Assembly (NCBI GenBank): GCA_014529385.2
Contig: CM043959.1
Span: 61,393,753-61,457,752, forward strand
Source: Adiantum capillus-veneris
Lineage: Eukaryota > Streptophyta > Polypodiopsida > Polypodiales > Pteridaceae
DNA: 64,000 bases
Direction: 5' to 3'
A program made the position numbers and the translations under genes. The notes beneath the pieces are model-generated. The model did not search any database, had not been told where the DNA came from, and saw only the letters and a list, made by a program, of their open reading frames with translations. Below are positions 20,609-31,869 of the stretch, one piece after another. How positions within the stretch are numbered: the first letter of the stretch is position 1; each line of letters opens with the position of its first letter.

Positions 20609-21330
20609 ATGGAGGTAAATGCAAAACTCTCCATGGAAGATTCCTCTCCCTTATTCGACATTAAAAAGTACAGAAAACTTGTGGGAAGCTTAATTTTCTT
20701 GTGCAACACTAGGCCGGATACTTCTTTTGCAGTAGGTGTTTTAAGAGGTTTTCGAACCAACCAAGAGAATCTCACTCGAAGGCAGGTATCTGAGTTCTTA
20801 AGTACATCAAAGGTACTTTGGGCCATGGAATTACCTATGGCACTGGCACAAAATCTCTTAGGGGGTATTGTGACTCTCATGGGGCAGGAGACTGTGACTT
20901 TAGAAAGTCAGTTTCTGGATTTTGTTTCTCACTTGGTTGCGGAGTGTTTTCTTGGATCAGCAAGAAGCAGCCAACCGTCGCTCTTTCTTCAATGCAAGCA
21001 GAGTATAAAGCTTCTTGTTTTGCAGTTTGTGAAGCATTTTGGCTAAGGCAAGTCCTCATGGACTTAGGTGTTTCTCTTCATTCAGCAAAAACGCTTCAAT
21101 GCAACAACCAGAGTTGCATGGTGATTGCGAAGAACCCTGTCTTCCATGTACACACAAAGCATATTGAGGTTCAATATCATTATGTTCAAGGGGTAATTGA
21201 GGATGAAATTGTGGAGCTAGAGTATTGTCCTACTGAAGATAATTGTGGAGATATCTTCACCAAATGTATAGGGAAAGACCAGCTACTTCGACATCTTCAT
21301 CAACTTGGAGTTGGCACACAGCCAACATAG
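20609..21330 (+). pseudogene. Copia connection domain and RNase H (copy A2)
   Basis: From the MEVNAKLSMEDSSP block through a frame change near 20750 into RNase H: YGTGTKSLRGYCDSH (Asp-Trp of DADWA degraded to His-Gly), ALSSMQAEYKA, then CNNQSCMVIAKNPVF, where the catalytic-region Asp is Asn. It ends with LGVGTQPT and the natural stop at 21328-21330, 28 bp before the 3' LTR. The last 170 codons are one open frame. Confidence 0.85.
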
Positions 21331-21358
21331 AGCATCTTCGGGTGTTCATTGAGGGGGA

Positions 21359-22148
21359 TGTTGGTATACTTGCAATGCCCACCTCTCTCAGTTTTGCCAA
21401 CACAATATATGTTGCATAGTTTGTAAGGCCCCCATATGAGGAGAAGCCATTGGTGCACATATATTTGGTGGATTCCAGCTTTGCACGATGATGAGATCTC
21501 TATTTGTGATCGTGGATGATACGGAGAAAATTCAAGGGCTACTTTGGGGGCCTTCGTTGGAATATTCCAAAATATTCCTTTTAACCAAAATATTCCTTTT
21601 TGCTAGAATATCTTGGCGGGATGACGGCCGGGAAGACAATCGGAAAATGGCCGTCCTGTGGCCGGTTGGCCGGTGGTCCGTGGTCTTTGGTCAGTGGTCT
21701 CGAGTGGTCTTTGGCCGGTGGGTGGATTTCCTCGGCCGGTGGCCGATTTTTAGGAGGACTTGTCTACCCAAAAGCGGCAACACATGGGCACATGGGAGAG
21801 TCCTACTTGGAGCTGGCTATCTAAGGGCGGCTGCACATGGGCGTTTAGAGGCTCCCTTACATCTATATAAGGAGGTCTTCCCATGAGCGATTGGGTAGAA
21901 TGGTGTGCACACTTGACGCACACAACACATCCTTGTGTAAGGATTTTTGGTCCCTTGTATTCCTACTTGTTCTAGTTGTCTAAATTGCCATCTAAGCTCT
22001 ATCTTGAGAGCGCATGGGTGGATGACACCATCACTTTGTGATAGTGTGCTAATCTAAAGTTTTTTGATTTTCCACTAATCTACTTTGCATCGTATCTCTC
22101 TCTACTCTCCTTGCTACTAGATCCTTATTGTATTCCGCATTTCTTACA
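21359..22148 (+). mobile_element. Family A 3' LTR, 790 bp
   Basis: Starts TGTTGGTATACTTGC after a GAGGGGGA purine tract and ends TTTCTTACA. TATATAA lies at 21864-21870. It is similar throughout to 5584-6389, with a GGCCGGTGG-rich zone. It meets gypsy remnant F directly at 22149. I could not pair a target duplication for the whole array. Confidence 0.9.
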
Positions 22149-22928
22149 GAAAGAAGTAGCTTCTTTAGCTTTCTCATGGCTTTTGTGTGCTCTTCTTCCC
22201 ATCAAAAGTTATGATTCTTTCTCAACAACCTATGTAGGGGATTTGCTATATGTGCATAATGTGGTAGCCAAATAAGATAGAAGATGCAAGCACCGAGAAA
22301 TCTTTGAAAATCAGTTGTAGGAATACATGTTTGTTTTATGTTTTTGATTGCATCCATCCTTTTTGGACAAGGTCTTCTACCATAAGGACCACACATATGC
22401 CTCACAATCAACACTTCATTAACTCCAAATACAGATTTTTGCCCTCACAGGGTAAGATTAATTTCTTCTAGCCTTGACAAAATATTCTCACAATCTTTGA
22501 TATGGTTTTCAACAAGCTTACGGCACCCCCTTGAATCCATAGCTTCATCTTTATCTTTGTCTTCACATCCTTTGATGGGCACATCATCAAGAAATTGCAT
22601 TGTGATTTGAGGTATGAAGTCACATAGAACCTTGTTCATCCCATTCATTTTATGTGAAACTAAATTTTCTGCTCCTTGAGGTAAGGTACACATCCTTACC
22701 AGTCCCAAAAAGTTTTTTCATAGTTGTTAGATCTCTACTCTCAACATCTAGTTGAAATTGATCATACCCTGAATAAAGATCCCCTATTGAGTAAATTGAA
22801 CTTCCTGCGAACGCCTCTGTAAACTCATCCACTATAGGTCCTGTACCCACATTCTTGATGGTAACCTTGTTTACAGGTTGCATATCTTGTATGAATCGTA
22901 AAGCCCCATTCTTATTAGGCATAGTCAA
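22149..22928 (-). pseudogene. Ty3/gypsy reverse transcriptase fragment (element F)
   Basis: Minus-strand RT in two frames. N-terminal block LRFIQDMQPVNKVTIKN and SIYSIGDLYSGYDQFQL (22650-22928), then a frameshift into RMCTLPQGAENLVSH and the catalytic QFLDDVPIKG (about 22580). Later come the thumb region MCGPYGRRPCP and FLGACIFYLIWLPHYAHIANPLHRLLRK. Sequence ends at 22149 against the family A LTR, so RNase H and integrase are missing. The motifs identify a gypsy-type rather than copia RT. Confidence 0.85.
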
Positions 22929-23730
22929 CCACCTATTTGAATATGGTGCACAAGAAGGCTCTAAGATAACCGTGCTAATCTTTTCATTGAGTAGTTCGAA
23001 TTGGGCATAGATTCCAAGGTCCAGTAGGGATAGTGAATATTACCATAGGTGCAAAAACATTAGGATCAACACAATCTATCTCATGTGGCTAGAAAGTAAA
23101 AGCCTTACTATGTTTTGAAATCATTTCTGTAAAACTCTTATTATCTTGTTCTATTAAAAACCTCCTCACAGCCAACTTTTATCTCTTTTAGGGATTCCAT
23201 TGTGAGCTTGTGTTAAGTTTGTTTTGGATCCCTGAGACTCGGCTGCAAAGAAGCTTGCTCTAGCTTTTTCTTGCAATCTAATGGTAAAGGTAAGGCCACT
23301 GGCCTCACTTTCTTTGCCATCATTTTTTGCTTAGTCTCCACATGTACTTCTGGTCCTTCATTAGCATTGAAATATTTGTGATCTTCAAAATCCTCAATCA
23401 CATCATACATTTCCATAGAGCATACTTCCACAACGTGCATTCCATCTTGCATGCTAGAGTTCATTATATCCTCAAGATCAAGCATAGTATCTATATGATT
23501 AACTTGTTCAGAGAAACCTGAAATGCATTTTCTATCCTCTATGAAACCATTTTCTTTCATGTATTTCTGTACATTATATACATATTGTCTTGCACTTCTT
23601 TTCATATCCTCAAGCTTCATAAAACATACTGACCCATGCTTTGTTAATCCCTGAAAACCTATAGAAAAAGTTTCTTCTCACTTTGGGTCAGGAAAGAATC
23701 TTTTTCTTCTTGTACCATTGCAATCCCACT
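22929..23730 (-). pseudogene. Gypsy polyprotein segment between protease and RT (element F)
   Basis: Only 23213-23620 is an open stretch (135 residues from MKLEDMKRSARQYVYNV). It has a Glu/Asp-rich middle and no domain I can name. It lies where gypsy elements have the spacer between protease and RT. The stretch 22929-23212 is out of frame with several stops. Confidence 0.5.
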
Positions 23731-24329
23731 TTACAATGGTACATGGCCAAAGTCCCTTGTCTCCTTATACTCTTTGAACTCTTTGTTCGCTTTTGGTAGA
23801 GGATACTCACGAAGACTATTGCGATTCCTCTTTTTATTCACACATACAGTAAAAAATTTCACAGCTCGCTTCCCATCTCTGCTCTTTACCCTAGCATAAG
23901 CAGAACCATCATCCAAAACCTTTGTTTCCATGCAAACGACTGTGATGTATAGCTGCCCAAGGATAAGAGGATAGGTAGACATCTTGTGCACAAAGAAGTT
24001 TTGCTCATCCTTTACACTACCAATAATCACTTTCACATTTGGACAAGCCCCATACATCTCTCCTATGAGTTATTTTCAGCTCTAATCATCCACCCATGGT
24101 CTATGTCTATCGGCCACTTACCCTTCATGTAAAGACTGTTGGACATAAGATTGATCTCAGAGCCATGATCTATCCATGCAACATATGGCTCCTCAAGATC
24201 GCCCACCTTGAATAAATTTTTTATTGTAGCTCTTTCCCAATGACTTTGGGAGTAGTGGCTTTTATAGGAGGCTTCACCATCATAATCGTCATCTGCATCT
24301 CTTCGAGAAGATTCGTAGCATCCTACCAC
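23731..24329 (-). pseudogene. Gypsy retropepsin-like protease region (element F)
   Basis: The block AWIDHGSEINLMSNSLY (near 24180) has the I-D-x-G-S-x-I-N-L layout of a retroviral-type aspartic protease, with the flanking GKWPIDIDHGW typical of this family. A frameshift near 24060 leads into LILGQLYITVVCMETKV, the second half of the fold. It processed the polyprotein when active. Confidence 0.65.
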
Positions 24330-24516
24330 ACTTTCATCACAATAGCTCTCTTGGACATGTGTTCCATGTGCCTTAAGTGACTCCGCTTCACCCTCATACT
24401 GTGGAGGAATAGAATCAATGAGAGTTTTCCTCTTTCGTTTTATGATATGTATAATTTATTCATGAAACTCCCATTTAGCAATGCCAAGAACCTCACCCAA
24501 GTTAAACTCAACTTTG

Positions 24517-26350
24517 CTATTCAAAATACTTTCCTCCAATACCTGCTTCAATGTTAGATTGTAGTTTGTATGCAGGGCCTTTTGCTTTAGCTTTTCCTTG
24601 CTCTTTCTTCCTCCCTATAGATGCCTCCTCCATAGGAATCTCAGGAGGAGGAGGCACATGTGGTGAAGCCTCATAAGAAGGTCCTGGATCCTTTCTTCCT
24701 TTGGCTCTTGTAACCCTCTTTGAAGTAGAAGGACCTGCATCTCCATTCTCACGTCTATGCTTCTCTTCCACAATTGCTTCATTTAGATAGCATTTTGCAA
24801 GATAGGCATGCACTGATAAAGAGTCCACAGGGTCATTCCAACCTGTTGTATGGTGTATGTAATCAACAGCTTCATGTAATACCTATTTAGTTACCTTCTC
24901 TATTTCGGCTGAGGCTACTGCATATAGCCACAAGCTGTCAACCTTCTCAAAAGCATCTAGAGTAGACTTTAATGCTTTCTTTAAAATGATCTCTACTTTT
25001 TCCCATAGGCAGCAGCCTCCATTGCCCAAATAGCATGAGTGGTTGCTATATCTTCCACTAACTTCCACATACCCCCTTTAGCAAAGTTAGTTCCTAATGG
25101 CATACTTGTCTCTAGTAGATGGATCTTCCCATCCTTAAAAAACACAAGATCTCTTTTTAAGGCATTACTAAAATGATCTCTTTTTAATGCTTTCTTTAAA
25201 ATGATCTCTACTTTTTCCCATAGGCAGCAGCCTCCATTGCTCAAATAGAATGAGTGGTTGCTATATCTTCCACTAACTTCCACATACCCCCTTTAGCAAA
25301 GTTAGTTCCTAATGGCATACTTGGCTCTAGTAGATGGATCTTCCCATCCTTAAAAAACACAAGATCTCTTTTTAAGGCATTACTAAAGCTATCACAATCC
25401 CTTCTGCCACAGTTTGTGCCATCACACCATATGCATATGTGTACAAATCCCTCTTCGGTTTGGGATTTTTGTCCTACAGCAGGTTGTCCTTTCTCTTCAA
25501 GACTTGTAAATTTTAACTTCATTTCTTGCATGCCCTTAACAAGCTCATCAAGTATTGAGTTATCACCTTTTGGACTCACAACAATAGGCTTTGGTGGAAT
25601 CCTGGACGTGCTAGGAGGAGATAGTACCATTCAGCACCATCTTGTCCCTACGATGTTGCTTCTTAGCAAGCAATGAGACTGCGTCCTCAACCTCTTTCCA
25701 CTCAGCCTTTAGACCTTGTTCCATATTCTTGTCTTCTTTGCACTCAGCCTTTAGACCCTGTTCTCTATTCTTGTCTTCAGGAAGTAGCTCTAGCTTTTCT
25801 TGGAGCTCATGACCTGTAGCTTGAAGCAACAATTTGGTCTTTTCACTATCCAAATTATCCCTCTATGTTCCTGACAGTTGAGCATAGCACCGCTCACAAT
25901 CTCTCAAGAGTTTGGTGATGGAAAGTTCGTCTTTTAGCTTTGCAAAACATTCCAAGAAGGTCCTTTTTTTAACCCTTTCAGAGGTCCCCACGAATTATTC
26001 CTTCTTTAGGGCTAATTTGAATTGCTCCCAACCATCTCCATGCTCCTCTCTGATTCCCCTTACATGGTCTCTAATCTTGGGGATCACAACAAGCTCAAAA
26101 CTATGAATCATGTCCATCTCAGGAACCCATTGTAGCTTGGCCATCTGCTTTACATAACCACGTAGAAAATTTGTGACATCTTTCCCTTCTAATCAGCCCA
26201 TTTTGTTCACAATATCTTGAAGGGCTTTAGTTGATGACACCTCCCTTCTTTCTGGAACCTGTTGTTGTTGCATAAACATATAGCGAATGCTTGAAACATT
26301 TGCATTGTGCCTTGATAAAAAAACGCATGCCTTGTTTCTCTTGCTGATCC
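24517..26350 (-). pseudogene. Gypsy gag region (element F)
   Basis: Several minus-strand open pieces read as one decayed gag. The N-terminal side has a charged coiled-coil-like piece (KLLLQATGHELQEKLELL, 25611-25853) with a repeated EDKN-EQGLKAE unit. A Cys cluster CIWCDGTNCGRRDC follows (about 25410-25450), then RDLVFFKDGKIHLLE and LGTNFAKGGMWKLVED. The C-terminal side is a Pro/Lys-rich stretch (24517-24828). A tandem duplication copies one block. No standard CCHC knuckle is seen. Confidence 0.55.
24971..25390 (-). repeat. 215-bp tandem duplication inside gag of element F
   Basis: The sequence starting AATGCTTTCTTTAAAATGAT at 24971 recurs at 25186, and similarity extends over nearly the full 215 bp (both copies hold CAGCAGCCTCCATTGC). 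At protein level the GKIHLLE / NFAKGGMWKLVEDIATTH block is doubled. Differences between copies are few. Confidence 0.85.
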
Positions 26351-27924
26351 ATAGCTTTAATTATTTGTAACTAAAGCTTTCAAAGCAAGTTTTTGAACCC
26401 CCACCCTAGCTGCTTCGTGTCGGGTTCACTAGAAATGTCGGAATGTGTGTTGTCTAGCTGGGATAGTGCAAAACCTCTGGCTGTGAGAGTTTGTGATGAG
26501 AGTCACTAGAACACTTTGTGAGAAGTGTTTGCAGAGAATCACCAACCCTATTTCTAAGGGTGACTAAAAATCTAAGAGCGTTCATGACAGCAAAGTCACA
26601 AACCCTCTTTCCTATCGTGCTCGGAAATTCCTTGTTTTCATAGTTGAGATTATGATGAGAGGATCACCGAATCACATTCAATTTCACTTAAAAGACCACT
26701 AAAAAACACTAAAGTTTCAGCCATAAAGCCTCAATGCTCATACAAGCATAAATCTCAATCAAACCCAAACCTCTTTCATGGTATCATGTAGCCTCGCCCC
26801 CAATTACATAGTCATAACATCAAACAGTTGAAAGGAATACTCCAGCTTCCACCTTCATGGCGAACATTTTTTGATTTTGCAAAGATTAAAGATCTTCTAT
26901 ATTAAAGACCAAATGTCATAAGGGGAAACCCTAAGTCACTCCCTCACAAGCTCATATACAAGATGGCGAAGAGGTGGGACTGTAGCACACATAGATTGGG
27001 TAACCATTGAAGGTATTGCACAGTAGAGAAAAATTGATGGTTTTTTTTTGTCAAAAGCATCCCTCTCTCTCTTCCCCATGAAATTTTCAGCTGATGTGTC
27101 AACTTTTAGGCCATTTTTCCACTTTGGACCAAGACTAGGCCATTTTCAGCTCATTTTTTATCCCAAAAAGTGCCATTTTTTATGCAAAAAAATCCCAAAC
27201 AGAGTCAAAAAATCCCTAAATTTTTGGGATCACTTTCATAAGCATAAAAACATAGCATAAGAATCATTTTCCATAAATATACCATTATGGGTCACTTTCC
27301 ATGCAATTCTACAACGATGCCTATTAGTTGCTATTTTTGGCAGTTTTGTCCCGCATCACTCTTTATATGCGAGATGAGTGTGGCACCATGAAACAATTAG
27401 ACTATGTATATTGAAAAACCAAATTAAGCATCTTATTAAGTGGAAAATCACACAAATGCGCCACATCCAGGGCCACAACTCCCCATATAGGTATGTACAT
27501 GATAACGACCGCAGTAGGTTGCTTCAACATATATCACAATATATACATGATTGTTTTTATTTGCATACATTGAGAAGTGTCAAGAGTGAGGCCAATGATT
27601 TACGTGCCACAACACGACAATGTTTCAACCTTTGAAGTATTGACGACCGCTTAATAATAGAGACTTTCTTGAATATTGACTAGAATAAAGTTATCGAATG
27701 TAAGAAAAGTCAAGCCATGTGGGGTTGTGAAATGAAATACACTAAACCTTCCATATCTATCTATACTATTAATAATGCAGCTAAAAATTTCAAGGACAAA
27801 GAAACCTTTGAAACCTTTCAGCCCTTAAGGTTAAAAATAAAGGGGTTGGCACTTTTCCTTCTGAGGGTACAAAGGCACGCACTTTTCCTTTTAAAAGCCA
27901 ATTGAAGGGAGGCTCATCTTTGCT
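26351..27924. other. Non-coding stretch, probably 5' leader and LTR remnant of element F
   Basis: No supportable gene. On the minus strand ...ATTCCGACA followed by TTTCTAGTGAACCCGACACG (around 26410-26434) looks like an LTR end followed by a primer site, which would put the F 5' LTR from about 26434 upward. Its outer end cannot be fixed because the 3' LTR is lost. The rest is AT-rich unique-looking DNA up to the insertion point of element D. Confidence 0.35.
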
Positions 27925-27929
27925 TTTTG
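27925..27929. repeat. Target site duplication (left) of element D
   Basis: TTTTG directly left of the D LTR; the same five bases lie at 40172-40176 right of the other LTR. Confidence 0.8.
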
Positions 27930-28074
27930 TGTTGAGATGTAGAGAGAAAGAGAGAGAGAGACAAGACAAGAGACACACCATATACTCTCCCAAAGACTGA
28001 TTCATATTGAGGACAAGATACAAATATACACGTGAGACCAAGTTGACTAGAGTGAGCCATATATAGCTCCAACA
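27930..28074 (-). mobile_element. 3' LTR of element D (145 bp)
   Basis: Reads TGTTGAGATGTAGAG...TAGCTCCAACA on the plus strand, the reverse complement of the C LTR with scattered substitutions and a short GA run. It is followed by CCCCCACTC, the reverse of the polypurine tract. Confidence 0.9.
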
Positions 28075-28300
28075 CCCCCACTCAAACAAAGGTCTCTAGC
28101 TTTGGATGAAAAAACCCAAGCCCCTATACAATGTGAAAATATGAACCAGCGAGATGATAATGTGAAAGTGAATTGTGCATCTATGTACAAATATTCAAGT
28201 GACCCAGAGATCACAATGTGCAAATGTGGAGTGTGCATAGTGCATGGTACCTAAAAGATTACAATGTCATATGTACAAAGCTATTACAATAGCAAAGAAG

Positions 28301-28679
28301 CTAATCTAGAAAGAGTGAGGCCGAAGCAACTCCAAGCTCCGAGCGCAAGAGGATGAAACGTGACTCGTTGAGGGCTTTGGTCAAAATGTCTGCAATCATT
28401 TGGTCACTTTGACAGTGTTCAACCATAATGGTTTCTTTGCGTACTTCATACCTGACATAATGATAATGGACAGCAATGTGCTTTGACTTATTATGTTGAA
28501 CATAGTCTTTTGCAAGACTAATAGCACTTTGGTTGCCACACCGCAAGGGTGTGCTAGAAAGAGGAGAGTGACCAATATCAACCAGCATTTGTCGAAGCCA
28601 AATCAACTCATGAGCTGAAAGTGATGCCGCAAGATATTATGACTGAGTCGTAGAAACTGCAACACAACGTTGTTTCTTC
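28301..28679 (-). pseudogene. Copia RNase H C-terminal part (element D)
   Basis: About 101 open codons from a Met, preceded by further in-frame sequence broken by a stop. Motifs: LRQMLVDIGHSPLSS, CGNQSAISLAKDYVQ (Gly where C has Asp) and HIAVHYHYVRYEVRK; ends LGVASASLFLD. The block is cut at 28679 by element E; the part encoding the SWT segment and the DADWASSH region resumes at 35361. Confidence 0.85.
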
Positions 28680-28684
28680 CTGGT
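28680..28684. repeat. Target site duplication (left) of element E
   Basis: CTGGT, repeated at 35356-35360. Element C has the uninterrupted sequence at this point, which confirms the insertion site. Confidence 0.8.
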
Positions 28685-30511
28685 GAAGGGAGCAAAGCAA
28701 ACCCCGAACCTCGACGGCCTCTAAAACACCGGGGACCGAATGGCGCGCCTCGAGCCTGTCATGGTAAATCAAGCAGGGGGCACCACCTAGCTTCAGTGGC
28801 TAGGACGCAAACAACACACCACCATAACAAAGTCTTCATCCAAGAGAGATGGATGCTTGGGAGTAATGATGAAGAGGAAGGGAAATGAGATCAAGTGAGA
28901 GAGAGAGAGAGAGAGAGAGAGTGAGGGAGGGGGTATAGCGGCTTAGTACTTAGGCACCATAGAAGGATGGCAAATCCGCACACCCTTCACACATACACAA
29001 GCTCACTCCAAACACAAGACTAAGTGGCGATTCCGCACACCTCACATGGGCAAAACATTCCAGGAAAACATACTCACAAAACCTCAAGCTTTATTTAGGC
29101 AATAAGGCGATGAAATGGGGAGCATAGGGTAGGGGAATGAGAAGGGAGAGAGTGGTAGAGCACATGGCGGATAGGTGGAAGTTGATGGCAAAGACTCGCA
29201 CGAGGGTTATGGCCATCATCCTTCATTTAGCCGCCCTTCATCTTTCGTAGCCCAAGGGTGTAGAGGTCATGCTCAAGACGAGCATGGTGATTGTGGTGAT
29301 GGTGATGGTGTGGGTGTGTGTGTGTGTGCACTAGGCACACACAATGCATACTGTATTCTTTGGTGATGTTGTGTGTGTTTTTTTTTTGTCCCGGTGAGAT
29401 CTCATGGCCTCCTTATATAGGGAAGGAGGAGAGGATTTAGCAATATTTCTAATTGAAGTGAGTGTCCCACTCTGGTGACTAGGAAAATGGGGTGCATGTG
29501 ACTGTGGCTCCCATCTTGTCTTCTCATTATTTAAAATATCAGAGTCAATAGAGAGAGAAGAAGAAAGAATGTGGGTAGGATGTAGAGGATAGGAAATATT
29601 TACAATAGTCTAGCTTTAGCTAGACATAAGCTTATTAGGGAGAAAAGAGAGAGGTAAGAAATTTAGAAGAGAGGTTGTCGAAGGTGGATATTTGTTGATG
29701 AGGATGGATCCTCAAAAAATGGTGATAGAATCACTCTAGACTTGCCAAGACCTCATTAAAAGAGCCTTGTCTCTTGTAATCATGCTTGAAGACTTGTAGA
29801 ACCATAGCCATTCTAGAGGGAAGAAAACTAGGGATGGCCTGTGTCACCATTACATGAGAAAAGTGGGGTCCACTACAAAAATCATAGCTTCGCGTTCATA
29901 ACTCCAAAAATTCTGAAAAAATTTGAGCTAAAATTTGAGATCACGAGCTACATCTTTTATGTTGAACACTCTTTTAGATTCGGGGTTCTTCTTTACTTAA
30001 AAAATTCAGCCAAATAATGTATTATTTGTGGCTGCAAAAGTCTTTTGGTGGTGCCCTTTGAGTGGACTTCTCTCTTGCCTTCAAGTGTAAGCTCCTTCAT
30101 GTGTATGAAAACATGACCTAGAGTTTTGAAAAGATTGGCAATCATTTAGATGGAGGTATTATTGAAATTTGAAAGTGGGGTTGAGGTTTGAAAATGAAAA
30201 CTAGTGAATAAAATATTTGGTAGGGTGAAATAATATACATACATGAAAAATATATTAGAAAATACTAAAATATATAATGTAATTTAGAATATATATATTT
30301 AATATTTAAGGTCAAAAGAGAGATCAACAAAGAAAGCTTACTTATTTATGCTACATCGTGATTGATTAGCATAAGTCTTATTTATTTAATAAAGGCTAAA
30401 ACGTTTGTGAAAAAGGAAGAAAAAAATCAAAAGTAACTTATATAATAGGAAATATTTTGGTAAAAGGGCAAAATATATGGGGGTTTCCCATGCATGGAAA
30501 AGCTTGCCTCA
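28685..30511 (-). mobile_element. 3' LTR of element E (about 1.83 kb)
   Basis: Left edge set by the CTGGT duplication, right edge by the last base shared with the other LTR (...AAGCTTGCCTCA). It carries a GA run (about 28897-28921), GT runs near 29310 and a minus-strand TATA-like CTATATAAGG (about 29411-29420). Compared with the other LTR it retains about 329 bp (30104-30432) and has a shorter GA run. Confidence 0.85.
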
Positions 30512-30535
30512 TTAGCCCTTCCCCTGAGGCTAGAG
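30512..30535 (-). other. Polypurine tract of element E
   Basis: On the minus strand AGGGGAAGGGCTAA directly precedes the LTR start TGAGGCAAGC, as expected for the 3' end of an LTR element reading leftward. Confidence 0.6.
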
Positions 30536-30738
30536 ACATTCATGTCTCTAGCTCTGTTTCTTCTTCCGCTTAGCTGTAGGATCCGATATCAAGTTGCCTT
30601 CTGAACTAGCCATTCCATTTGGCCATTGGTGAGATTTCTGGGATATTCATGAATCTGTAACAGGTCCGGGTGATAGCTTGTTCCTTGGAATAGTGTCGGT
30701 TGATTAAAGGGGAAGCCCATGGCTTCCAGAACTTTGTG

Positions 30739-31851
30739 TCAATGTCCTCCTAGATCCCAAGTGAAAAATAGGATCATTGTCTGCAGTGTCCGAACAATAA
30801 AATTTGCATGCCAAATTGGACCAAATTTGTAACCACCAGTAGCGAGAGGGGAAATGAGCATCTTGGCTCCTGCAAAGATAGAACAAAAAATTATGATTCC
30901 CAAGAGTGTGCCAAGAATCCACCATATATGGCCGCCTTGTTGGTGTGGTGAGCTCCAGTTGTTTTCAGAATCCTGCTTACTGCCATGATTGGAAAAAAAT
31001 GCAAGCATATCATGCTTCTTTTGGGTGTGCTGAAACATGTCAGCTTCCTTTACTGATGCTAATAGCAAGCCACCTACCTTGCGGCTTAAATACAAGCGTA
31101 ATTGACTTACCTTTCTCCAAAGAGAGGATGCACTATTTGTCAAAAATTGTACCAAATTGCGAAGGAGGTCTTCATTCTTGCATTCTATCAGGTTTTTGTC
31201 TATCCATGGCTCCTTTTCTCTTATCTCCATGCTGATCTTCTCTCTATATGTTATAGCGGCTAGCCACAGCCATAGGTCTGATGCATCCCATGCAAACACA
31301 ATGCTCTGTTGTGGAGGAGTTTGGAACATCCTTAAAAGGTTGTCAACATATTGATCATAAAACTTACTATGAACATCCTCACATATACTGGAGGCATTAC
31401 CCATCTCCAAGTTTATAACACCCATCAGTAGACTAGAAGCATTACCCATCTCTAAGTCTATAACACTACACAATAAAGTCTTGGTTGGCTGCCAAGCCTC
31501 TGGAGAAATATCCAACTCCAAACCTTCAGTCATACTTACCTCTTCGTTATGGTTCTCAAGTGAAACTACCTTGATGCAAGATTCCTTTAGCTTGCTACAC
31601 TGTCCTAGGTCCATGCTGGTGCACAGGCTTCCGTTTTCAAAGCCCTCCCCTTTGCTTGATATGTTGTCCACCTTCTCCAAAGCCTTGCTAGCAGGCTGGT
31701 ATTCCTCTTCTGTTGTATCTTTCATACCCTTTGCATTCCTCTTAATCTGACGAGGCCTAATCAACACTTTACACCTTCTTACCCTTACTGGCCAATGCTG
31801 TCGATTGATCGCTTTGGTGCCGATTTCATTCAAGGTTAAAGATGTACTCAC
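30739..31851 (-). CDS. Gag C-terminal extension with predicted membrane segment (element E)
   Basis: A 370-residue open frame. It is in the same frame as the zinc-knuckle gag stretch upstream and is separated from it only by TAA 31870-31872, so the two were probably one protein. The N-terminal third is basic (RVRRCKVLIRPRQIKRN). The middle has a doubled LEMGNASS unit. A Trp-rich part (ASDLWLWLAAITYREK) precedes a strongly hydrophobic run GHIWWILGTLLGIIIFCSIF (residues 307-326), with a weaker hydrophobic stretch near 345-362. I do not recognise the domain. It could be an envelope-like or captured host sequence; no protease or polymerase motif is present. Confidence 0.55.
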   Translation of the reverse strand: MSTSLTLNEIGTKAINRQHWPVRVRRCKVLIRPRQIKRNAKGMKDTTEEEYQPASKALEKVDNISSKGEGFENGSLCTSMDLGQCSKLKESCIKVVSLENHNEEVSMTEGLELDISPEAWQPTKTLLCSVIDLEMGNASSLLMGVINLEMGNASSICEDVHSKFYDQYVDNLLRMFQTPPQQSIVFAWDASDLWLWLAAITYREKISMEIREKEPWIDKNLIECKNEDLLRNLVQFLTNSASSLWRKVSQLRLYLSRKVGGLLLASVKEADMFQHTQKKHDMLAFFSNHGSKQDSENNWSSPHQQGGHIWWILGTLLGIIIFCSIFAGAKMLISPLATGGYKFGPIWHANFIVRTLQTMILFFTWDLGGH

Positions 31852-31869
31852 ATTTGTAACACAATTTTC

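Noticed and set aside
30739-31851. Classical retroviral envelope gene
   Set aside because: The frame has one hydrophobic segment near its end but no signal peptide, no furin-like site with fusion peptide and no pol upstream; I describe it only as a gag extension with a membrane-like tail.
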